This document shows, piece by piece, positions 8,074-14,286 of a stretch of DNA of 25,171 nucleotides; positions within the stretch are counted from its first letter, which is position 1, and every line of letters starts with the position of its first letter. The DNA is taken from positions 1-25,171 of IMG/VR virus record IMGVR_UViG_3300035126_000873. One strand, written 5' to 3'. A model generated the notes under the pieces. It was not told where the DNA came from and made no database searches. It was given only the letters and a program-made list of their open reading frames with translations. The DNA is from a virus. Made by a program: the position numbers and the translations under genes.

Positions 8074-8094
8074 GCTTATATATTTCTTATAAGC
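8074..8094 (+). promoter_or_regulatory. AT-rich leader hairpin before fibre gene
   Basis: GCTTATA (8074-8080) and TATAAGC (8088-8094) form a 7-bp stem just before the AGGGGGAG ribosome binding site. An upstream CTTATAA (8066-8072) could pair with the same 3' arm instead. The rest of the 113-base gap (7993-8105) is AT-rich; I see no clear -35/-10 pair. Confidence 0.35.
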
Positions 8095-8105
8095 AGGGGG
8101 AGACA

Positions 8106-9839
8106 ATGGCAAAGGCATATACATTTAGCGCTTCAGGTGGTTTGGTCCCTGTTGATGCCCTAGAAGCTGCCACATCTATTAATATCGCCAGCAGCGCATT
8201 CGTCGCTGATACCAACGGTATTACAATGGGCTCGAACAAGGATATTACCTTGTCAGGTGGTGGCGAGATTCTCGGCCTGCCAACTACCCCATCAGCATCA
8301 GATGCAGCTGCCTCGAAGGCATATGTGCAGTCGTACGCTGATAGCGTAGCATCAGGTCTTGATGTCAAGAAGAGCGTAGTCGCGGCAACTACCGCTGCTC
8401 TAACAGATGCCGTAACTTATGACAATGGAGCTTCTGGTGTTGGGGCCACGCTGACAAGCAACTCGAATGCTGCCATGCAGCAGGTAGACGGTGTGTCTCT
8501 TTCTGCCGGCGACAGAGTCCTCATCAAGGATCAGGCAGACCCAGAGCAGAACGGTATCTATGTTGTGACTAACGCTGGTAACATTATCTCTGCTCCATAC
8601 ATTCTTACTCGTGCAACCGACGCAGATACTGGTGGGGCAAATGGTGAGATGACTCCGGGCATGTTCTGTTTCGTAGAGCAGGGTTCGACTAACGCAGACA
8701 CAGGTTGGGTGCTCAGCTCCCCTGATACGGCCATCACAATGGGAACTACCGAAGTTACATTCACTCAGTTCTCCAGTTCAGGTACGATTACAGCTGGCGC
8801 AGGCCTGACAAAGACAGGTGGCATAATCGATGTGGTCTCGGGCAACTCGGCCATCGTAGTTAATACTAACGATATCACATTGACTCTTGCCACGAACTCT
8901 GGTCTTGAAATCAGCTCAGGACTGAAGATGGATCTCGATAGCAACTCTGGCTTGGCCCTCGGAGCTGGAGGTGTGAAGCTTGATGTGAGTGCACTGGCAA
9001 GCGGCGCAGGCGTATTTAGCGGAAGCACCATTGATGATGACTACTTCCCTTACTACGATGTTGCTAACTCCGCAACGAAGTATGTCGGCTTCGCTCAGCT
9101 TGCAAGCACAATGGCAGGAAATGGCCTTGCTGCTTCTGGTGGTGTACTTGCCCTTGCCCTCAGCGAGCTAAGCACAAAGGCATCTCCAGATTCTCTTGAC
9201 ATGATTACGCTTGTTGATGCATCAGACAGCAGCAGCAAGAAGGCCTCGATGGCTTCGCTTGCGGCAATCATGGCCGGCCTGTTGGACGGCGGAGCTCTTG
9301 TTGTAGAAAGTGATGAGCTGGCAGTGAATGTGGACAATAGCACAATCGAGATTAGTTCTGACGCGATCCAGGTCAAGGACCTCGGTATCACCGAAGATAA
9401 GCTCGCTGCAAGCTCTGTCACCGCTGATAAGCTGCTGCTTTCTTCGGACTCGTCAAGTCTTGTCTCGAATGCGGCCATCACTGCTCCACTAAACAAGGCT
9501 GCTTATGTTGTTACCGCAACTGGCAAGGTCGCCCTAGCTGCAAACAGCCAGGCTGGCATGCATGTCCAGGGTCTGCTTGGTAACGGTTCGGACATCTCTG
9601 CAGCCAATGAGGACGTCAGCCTCTATACTGTCGACGGATCCTTCCTCTCGATTGCATCGGCTGCACGAGATTCGGCGAACTTTACCCCTGGTGCAATCGT
9701 ATACGCAATTGCTTCTGGATTGCTAACAACAGACTTTGCGAACGACATCGACTCGGGAGACTGGTGTTGCCCTGTCGGAACTTCTGTAGGCACAGACTCC
9801 TTAATTCTTAGAATCGGGCTGCCTTTCCAGAAAGCCTAA
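8106..9839 (+). CDS. Tail or head fibre protein
   Basis: 577 residues, AGGGGGAG before the ATG. Residues about 50-85 (EILGLPTTPSASDAAASKAY) and 84-244 form a module I recognise from many phage fibres. Its signposts are QQVDGVSLSAGDRVLIKDQ, QNGIYVV, TRATDADTGG, EQGSTNADTGWVL and AGAGLTKTGG. Next come low-complexity Ser/Ala/Asp repeats, including GITEDKLAASSVTADKL, typical of trimeric beta-rich shafts. The C-terminal about 110 residues (from PLNKAAYVVTATGKVAL) form a separate tip-like domain with a CC pair (GDWCCPVG). Host recognition is the expected job. Because it lies among head genes rather than after the baseplate, it could be a head fibre. A terminator follows. Confidence 0.78.
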   Translation: MAKAYTFSASGGLVPVDALEAATSINIASSAFVADTNGITMGSNKDITLSGGGEILGLPTTPSASDAAASKAYVQSYADSVASGLDVKKSVVAATTAALTDAVTYDNGASGVGATLTSNSNAAMQQVDGVSLSAGDRVLIKDQADPEQNGIYVVTNAGNIISAPYILTRATDADTGGANGEMTPGMFCFVEQGSTNADTGWVLSSPDTAITMGTTEVTFTQFSSSGTITAGAGLTKTGGIIDVVSGNSAIVVNTNDITLTLATNSGLEISSGLKMDLDSNSGLALGAGGVKLDVSALASGAGVFSGSTIDDDYFPYYDVANSATKYVGFAQLASTMAGNGLAASGGVLALALSELSTKASPDSLDMITLVDASDSSSKKASMASLAAIMAGLLDGGALVVESDELAVNVDNSTIEISSDAIQVKDLGITEDKLAASSVTADKLLLSSDSSSLVSNAAITAPLNKAAYVVTATGKVALAANSQAGMHVQGLLGNGSDISAANEDVSLYTVDGSFLSIASAARDSANFTPGAIVYAIASGLLTTDFANDIDSGDWCCPVGTSVGTDSLILRIGLPFQKA

Positions 9840-9864
9840 TTTAGTTCGATAGTGAATGGTTTTG

Positions 9865-9897
9865 AAAGGGGAGCTTGCGCTCCCCTTTTTCTTTTTC
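9865..9897 (+). terminator. Rho-independent terminator after fibre gene
   Basis: AAAGGGGAGC (9865-9874), loop TTGC, GCTCCCCTTT (9879-9888): a perfect 10-bp stem followed by TTTTTCTTTTTCT. The core closely resembles the terminator at 17472. Confidence 0.9.
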
Positions 9898-9903
9898 TAT
9901 AAT
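9875..9903 (+). promoter_or_regulatory. Candidate promoter overlapping terminator
   Basis: A perfect -10 box, TATAAT (9898-9903), has TTGCGC (9875-9880) at 17 bases in the -35 position, inside the terminator loop and 3' arm. The -35 match is only 3/6, so this is weak unless an activator or phage sigma factor is used. Confidence 0.3.
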
Positions 9904-9950
9904 CATGCTGAATCAAGTCATTGATTAGATTATTGAACTTTTGATTATAG
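9897..9950 (+). promoter_or_regulatory. Structured leader with inverted repeat over RBS
   Basis: CTATAATCA (9897-9905) and TGATTATAG (9942-9950) are exact inverted repeats. Nested inside is AATCAA-GTCA-TTGATT (9911-9926). The 3' arm runs into the TAGGA ribosome binding site (9948-9952) of the next gene, while the 5' arm contains the TATAAT box. Confidence 0.45.
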
Positions 9951-9958
9951 GATTAAGT

Positions 9959-10330
9959 ATGATCGAGAAAAGAAAAGTCCCCGATGCGGATATGGAAATC
10001 ATTAGAAACATGGACCAGCAACTTGAATCGTTAGTAAAGATGCACCACAAAGTTCGAAAAGATTTTCTACGCGCAGAAGCCGTCCTGCTCAGAGAGCATG
10101 GCACTTGTGAGAGAGAATTGAAGACATTTGTTGTTGGACTGTTAAAATCGTTTGATGTCCCAGAAGAAGATATAAAGAATTGGCGACTAAATGTCGAAGA
10201 AGGAGAATTCACGAAAGAAGGAGAAGAGCCTGAAGCAGTCCCTGAGCCAGAGGCTATAGAAGAGCCCGAACCTGAACTTTCGAAAGAAGCTAAGGCCCTT
10301 CAGGAAATTCGTAAGAAATATAAGAGGTAA
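9959..10330 (+). CDS. Hypothetical acidic helical protein
   Basis: 123 residues from the ATG at 9959, chosen because TAGGA lies 6 bases upstream; a TTG at 9941 would add six residues but has no ribosome binding site. The N-terminal two-thirds is strongly helical and probably coiled coil (MEIIRNMDQQLESLVKMHHK). The C-terminal third is a Pro/Glu-rich acidic linker (EPEAVPEPEAIEEPEPE) that ends in a basic tail (LQEIRKKYKR). I do not recognise a family. It may be a small assembly or connector protein. The next gene starts 2 bases after its stop. Confidence 0.55.
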   Translation: MIEKRKVPDADMEIIRNMDQQLESLVKMHHKVRKDFLRAEAVLLREHGTCERELKTFVVGLLKSFDVPEEDIKNWRLNVEEGEFTKEGEEPEAVPEPEAIEEPEPELSKEAKALQEIRKKYKR

Positions 10331-10332
10331 AA

Positions 10333-11334
10333 ATGGAAATTTCCGCCACTAGCCCAGAGAACGAAGACGAAGGACGTCCCTTAAACACAGTTATATCTGT
10401 AACTTTTGATGAGGAGATTGATCCAGATAGCATCCAGGCGGGCGCATTCATCGTCACGACTAGTACAAGCAAGCTAGTGGTCCAGGGGCCCTCTCTGGAG
10501 AATTTAACTCCCGAACCACCTCACAGCTATCTTACTTCTGACGTATTCACCGGTATCGTTGAAGGTGTCATAACAACAGAGGACAACCTTACATTCGTAT
10601 TCACACCAAATTCACCACTCTCCCCCAATGCCACTTACAAAGTAATCCTTGGCACAAAAGTTGTTTCTAAAACAATTGGCTCTGTTGAGAGTGGCGCCGA
10701 GAATACATCTACTGGAAGCATCCTCCTAAAGGGTCCATACGTGGGCGAGGACGACACATTCGTAATTACAATACGAAGTACTGGCTTGCTCGGCACAGCC
10801 ACCTTCTCATACCACAAGACATCAGGGGGATTAGAGTCTTCCGTCCTGGTCACAGATCGACTCGTTGAGCTCGAAGATGGAATCTTCGCCATATTCACAG
10901 CTGGTAATTTTGCCCTCAACGATACATTCTCATTTGACGTTTACGAAGGCGTACCTCTAAGCGAGATCAACAGCTTTACCTTCTATACTGGGGCTTCCAC
11001 ATATGTAGAAGTAAACGATGAGATCCCATCATTCAAAATTGCCCAGCGAGAAGTAGATGGCTTTAGGAGGATCGACAATGTTCCTTCGGTGGATAGCGGC
11101 ACTCTCGCCCTAGTGAGTATTGTTCCATCGGACCGAGCTTCAAATGTCCCACTCGGATTCGAGACGATTACTTTAACATTTAACAAAGATATTGACCCAG
11201 ATTCAGTATCAGATGCTTTTATTGAAGTCTTAATGGAAAATCTCCCGCTTGATGAAACCGAACAGATGTCTGTCCCGATGTTCGTTTCGGCAACTGTCAG
11301 TGGCAAAAAACTCATACTAAGATTTCAGGGGTAA
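10333..11334 (+). CDS. SbsA-type Ig-like (Big_5) virion protein
   Basis: 333 residues. It begins with an SbsA-type Ig-like domain: SPENEDEGRPLNTVISVTFD, EIDPDSI, and FTPNSPLSPNATYKVILG. Within it (about 130-215) sits a second beta module of a kind seen in phage structural proteins (GPYVGEDDTFVITIRSTGLL, GTATFSYHKTSGG, then NDTFSFDVYEG). The first domain then closes with SFTFYTG. A second Big_5 domain starts near 257 (VSIVPSDRASNVPLGFETIT, then DIDPDSVSDAF) but stops after SGKKLILRFQG, before its last strands. Those strands appear at the N-terminus of the gene at 12300. No signal peptide is seen. It is probably a surface or neck-associated structural protein. Confidence 0.65.
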   Translation: MEISATSPENEDEGRPLNTVISVTFDEEIDPDSIQAGAFIVTTSTSKLVVQGPSLENLTPEPPHSYLTSDVFTGIVEGVITTEDNLTFVFTPNSPLSPNATYKVILGTKVVSKTIGSVESGAENTSTGSILLKGPYVGEDDTFVITIRSTGLLGTATFSYHKTSGGLESSVLVTDRLVELEDGIFAIFTAGNFALNDTFSFDVYEGVPLSEINSFTFYTGASTYVEVNDEIPSFKIAQREVDGFRRIDNVPSVDSGTLALVSIVPSDRASNVPLGFETITLTFNKDIDPDSVSDAFIEVLMENLPLDETEQMSVPMFVSATVSGKKLILRFQG

Positions 11335-11338
11335 ATAG

Positions 11339-11908
11339 ATGGCCGCTACAATAATTATCAATGAGTGGAATGGTTCTGTTGGAGCCCAATCAGCAACTTC
11401 AAAAGCTGGATCCACTGTGAAGTTTAAGTCTGCAGATGACGCAATTGTCAGTACCGATAACCCATTGGTGAAACCAAATGCAGGTGTCTATAGGTCTTAT
11501 GAAAAGTGGCTGAGATGTTATATTTCTGACCTAGGAGATTCTGCTTCAGTCTCAAATATCGAAGTATTCACAACAGGCACTCCCAACACAGGAATCTCGG
11601 TCTGGGCAGCTACATTCGATACGTATTGTGATGCTAATGGAGATGCAGAAGCAGATCCTCATGCTCCAAGGATTGGAGGCTATAGCAGTGCCAATGCCCT
11701 TCCACAACCAAAAACAAATCTATTCCTAGCAACTTCTACAGATCCTATTTCCTTAGGAGCTGGACCGTTCTCTGAGAATCAAGCTGATGGGGATATTGTA
11801 GAGGCAGGTGTCGGTAGTTACCTTGCCCTTCAGATGGAAGTATTGCCAAGTGCGACAACTGGTTCTACAAGAAGCTATCAAGTTATCGTTCGGTACGACG
11901 AGGAATAA
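11339..11908 (+). CDS. Hypothetical beta-rich virion protein
   Basis: 189 residues, family not firmly recognised. The sequence is beta-rich with few long helices. YRSYEKWLRCYISDLGDSAS and GISVWAATFDTYCDANGDAE resemble a small structural protein seen in phage neck/tail regions, and the end (TTGSTRSYQVIVRYDEE) looks like the final strand of a sandwich. No membrane segment or signal peptide. The start lies 4 bases after the previous stop, with GGGG at 11328-11331 as a possible ribosome binding site, and it is followed directly by the next ATG. It is one of two genes lying between the halves of a split Ig-like domain. Confidence 0.5.
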   Translation: MAATIIINEWNGSVGAQSATSKAGSTVKFKSADDAIVSTDNPLVKPNAGVYRSYEKWLRCYISDLGDSASVSNIEVFTTGTPNTGISVWAATFDTYCDANGDAEADPHAPRIGGYSSANALPQPKTNLFLATSTDPISLGAGPFSENQADGDIVEAGVGSYLALQMEVLPSATTGSTRSYQVIVRYDEE

Positions 11909-12307
11909 ATGACTAAGGATAGGTTCAGGTGGCATTTTACTTTCAGGGTCCAGCCACTAGATGAGGTAACTATAGAAGAAGATCATCCGGATATGGCGTT
12001 CCTCAAGGGTCTTGCTGATTGCCACTTGGTTGCTGCAACATTAATTGATGTCGATCACTTCTCTTTATTCGAGGAAGAGGAAAGACAATTCCAATCAGTT
12101 ATTCACTCAATAAGATTAGAGCCTTGTAAGTTGTCTAGGGTCTTTAGAAGAGTTGAGGTTAATCTTACGACAGGGACTAAACGTATTATTCCGGCATTCA
12201 CCTATAGGGCGGACACAGAGCACCACTGTTTCGCTTTTCCTGACATCGTCGTCTTAACGGACAATTCGAAATTCTCAAGAGAAGCATGGGGAGACGAAGA
12301 TGATTAA
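11909..12307 (+). CDS. Hypothetical protein
   Basis: 132 residues, not recognised. The N-terminus is basic-aromatic (MTKDRFRWHFTFRVQPLDEV); the middle has a helix and beta strands (RQFQSVIHSIRLEPCKLSRV) and the C-terminus is acidic (SREAWGDEDD). The compact alternation suggests a small globular structural protein. The ATG follows the preceding TAA without a gap, and the last 8 bases overlap the start of the next gene, a tight coupling that fits a neck or virion cassette. There is no sign of truncation. Confidence 0.5.
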   Translation: MTKDRFRWHFTFRVQPLDEVTIEEDHPDMAFLKGLADCHLVAATLIDVDHFSLFEEEERQFQSVIHSIRLEPCKLSRVFRRVEVNLTTGTKRIIPAFTYRADTEHHCFAFPDIVVLTDNSKFSREAWGDEDD

Positions 12308-12992
12308 TTTTTCACTAGAAGCTACAATCGCCCCCAGCAGACCAGTAGGCAATAGAATCATTTTTGTGACAGTATCTGGAATCAGAGCCCTAGACGGCTC
12401 GGCTCTCAATGGTGCTGTAACAACTCATTTCACTACAGCATTCTCGCCATTCTATTCTAATGTCATGCGTGTACGTTTAATTGCTGGAGAGTTCCTCACT
12501 GACGTTCCAGACGATACAGTCAATCAGCTAGTACAATATTTCTCTCGTCAAGCAGATCTAATGAACTTCTGTCCAGACGTAGCAGCTATCAATCCGACGA
12601 CATATGCCAGCTACAGAAGCAGATGGGTTACAGCTTCAGTTATAGTTAGTCTTTTGTCTGGTAGCTCTATTAATGCAATGATGCAAAAGAGACTAGGCGA
12701 TTTCATGGTCAAAAGAGACAAGGCAGCTCAGGACCTGTATAAGGGGCAGCTCGAAGAGCTCCGCCAGCTCACAGACATACTACAAGATGGGGGTTTCTAT
12801 GGGCGCACTCTGGATGTGGCAGTGAAGGGGATTAACAACCCTGACACCCCTGATTTTGGACGCCTATGGGCTCGCCCCGAAAACTACACAGGACAAGTTA
12901 TCCCCGCTGCGAACTCAAGAGGAGTATATGCTAGAAGCTCCGATGGAGCCGCTCAGAGACGTAGTAAGAAGAATTTCAGGGACAGATACTAA
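12300..12992 (+). CDS. Putative head-tail adaptor with half Ig domain
   Basis: 230 residues. Residues about 13-52 (PSRPVGNRIIFVTVSGIRAL, DGSALNGAVTTHFTT) match the last two strands of an SbsA-type Ig-like domain whose first part seems to end the gene at 10333-11334. From about residue 55 (YSNVMRVRLIAGEFLTDVPD, DTVNQLVQYFSRQAD) the protein becomes helical, as in neck adaptor proteins that sit under the portal. QLEELRQLTDILQDGG is a further helix and the C-terminus is basic and Ser/Arg-rich (AAQRRSKKNFRDRY). Position before the stopper-like and tail-terminator-like genes supports an adaptor role, which is inference. It overlaps both neighbours (8 bases, then 1 base). Confidence 0.55.
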   Translation: MINFSLEATIAPSRPVGNRIIFVTVSGIRALDGSALNGAVTTHFTTAFSPFYSNVMRVRLIAGEFLTDVPDDTVNQLVQYFSRQADLMNFCPDVAAINPTTYASYRSRWVTASVIVSLLSGSSINAMMQKRLGDFMVKRDKAAQDLYKGQLEELRQLTDILQDGGFYGRTLDVAVKGINNPDTPDFGRLWARPENYTGQVIPAANSRGVYARSSDGAAQRRSKKNFRDRY

Positions 12993-13540
12993 TGAGATCC
13001 TTTCGCCCCTTCAGCAACACAGCAGGCCGCTTAGAACTGGACCTCAGAAAAGAGCTCAACAAATTTATGTTTGGAGCTTCTGATGAACTAGGTAAGGGCG
13101 GCCTATTCATCTTACGCAAGATGGATACAAGATCCGGAATTGTCTATCCAAATTCAGAAACAGATCTGATTGCATGTGAATGCAAAGATACCCCAGAGAA
13201 TGAACCTGAAATTGATTATAGGTGTGACAAGTGCGATGGAGAGGGGTACTTATTCAAGGACATCATCGTCCCGGGCTACAAGACAAATAGATTCGAGTAT
13301 CAAGACGTCGAGAAGTATAAGCAATGGGGAAAGCATACGATCTCAATGTCATTCTTCTACATTGAGTATTTTGATCCTGTCTCACACTATGATAAAGTTC
13401 TTGAACCCACAATTGATCTTGAGGGGAAGATTGTAACTCCAGTGGAAATTCTACAGTCGCATAATATCCATATGGCAGAACGTTTCCGAGGAGATCATGG
13501 CAGAACGGAATACTGGCGATTAAGCTGTTTCTCAGAGTAA
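12992..13540 (+). CDS. Putative neck/head-closure protein with Cys motif
   Basis: 182 residues. A Cys-rich segment near residues 62-85 (CECKDTPENEPEIDY, RCDKCDGEGYLFKD) has the C-x-C and C-x2-C-x-G-x-G spacing of a small zinc ribbon, seen in some phage neck proteins. Around it is a beta-rich body (KYKQWGKHTISMSFFYIEYF) and a C-terminus with EYWRLSCFSE. It starts inside the stop of the preceding gene (TAATG). Its place between the adaptor-like and terminator-like genes suggests a stopper or head-closure role. Zinc binding is inferred from the cysteine spacing; the function is not proved by the sequence. Confidence 0.5.
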   Translation: MRSFRPFSNTAGRLELDLRKELNKFMFGASDELGKGGLFILRKMDTRSGIVYPNSETDLIACECKDTPENEPEIDYRCDKCDGEGYLFKDIIVPGYKTNRFEYQDVEKYKQWGKHTISMSFFYIEYFDPVSHYDKVLEPTIDLEGKIVTPVEILQSHNIHMAERFRGDHGRTEYWRLSCFSE

Positions 13541-13546
13541 CTCTGA
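13532..13546 (+). other. Hairpin with stop codon as loop
   Basis: TCAGAG-TAA-CTCTGA: a 6-bp perfect stem whose 3-base loop is exactly the TAA stop of the preceding gene. There is no T-run, so it is not a terminator; it may affect ribosome release or reinitiation. Confidence 0.35.
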
Positions 13547-13587
13547 ATACGGTACATTAACCTACTCAAATAGTTATTGGTAAAACA

Positions 13588-14274
13588 TTGGAAAATAAAC
13601 AGATCCTTGAAGCATCAATTGATAATTATCTAGCCCAACTAACCAGTCAGGCTGCAGAAGAGGCACGTAGTCCTAGATTACGCTCTCCACTTCCTGCAAC
13701 TGATATAGATGGGTTCTTTAGATTAGTAGGGCAAGCTTTGAAGCGTCAGCAAGAAATTGATGGCGCCAAGAAGGAAATCTTTTACACAGAAGAATTCCCC
13801 GAAAAAGATGATAATATCAATGGTGAAGTCATCACTTATAGTGTAGTAAGTAGATTGCCTGGCACCTATGAAAGAAAAACAGTCGGAGCCGCGATGAATG
13901 AAGGAAATATTCGTCAAAGGCGAAAGATGTTAAGAGAATCAATCATAGATCCAGATCATCCAGGTTCTAACATCTACACATTCGGGCAATGGTTCGACAA
14001 CAGAGTTGAATTTGATATCATCGCCCAGAATAACAAAACCGCAAATCAACGGGCCCTTTGGTTCGAAGATTTTATAGATTCATGGACATGGTTCTTCGAA
14101 GCGAATGGCGTAAATCATATCAGATACGAAGGGCGTGGCGCTGATGCAGTGATCACCCCCGAAAATAAGAAGATTGTCATCCGCCCCCTGATATATTATG
14201 TCCACACGGAAAAAGTAACAGTTGTTCGTGAACACACGCTTCGCAGCTTAATCGTTGCAAGTTCCCTTAGTTAA
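13588..14274 (+). CDS. Putative tail terminator/tail completion protein
   Basis: 228 residues from a TTG start. No ATG exists between the in-frame stop at 13558 and the conserved body, and no good ribosome binding site is seen, so initiation looks weak. The middle and C-terminal half have a recognisable pattern: FGQWFDNRVEFDIIAQNNKT, ANQRALWFEDFIDSWTWFF, NGVNHIRYEGRG and RPLIYYVHTEKV. This fits the small alpha/beta proteins that cap the tail tube or complete the tail next to the sheath gene. The N-terminus is a helical leader (ILEASIDNYLAQLTSQAAEE). The gene lies just before the sheath gene, 12 bases away, as expected for a tail terminator. Confidence 0.55.
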   Translation: MENKQILEASIDNYLAQLTSQAAEEARSPRLRSPLPATDIDGFFRLVGQALKRQQEIDGAKKEIFYTEEFPEKDDNINGEVITYSVVSRLPGTYERKTVGAAMNEGNIRQRRKMLRESIIDPDHPGSNIYTFGQWFDNRVEFDIIAQNNKTANQRALWFEDFIDSWTWFFEANGVNHIRYEGRGADAVITPENKKIVIRPLIYYVHTEKVTVVREHTLRSLIVASSLS

Positions 14275-14286
14275 GGAGTACTACTA

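Noticed and set aside
7993-8105. A promoter in the gap before the fibre gene
   Set aside because: Several AT-rich partial matches exist, but no -35/-10 pair is both well matched and well spaced; only the hairpin is reported.
9095-9496. 133-codon reverse-strand ORF inside the fibre gene
   Set aside because: It is a shadow of a low-complexity Ser/Ala coding region; the fibre frame has clear domain motifs.
9941-9958. TTG start six codons upstream for the gene ending at 10330
   Set aside because: The ATG at 9959 has TAGGA at an ideal distance; the TTG lies inside the inverted repeat and has none.
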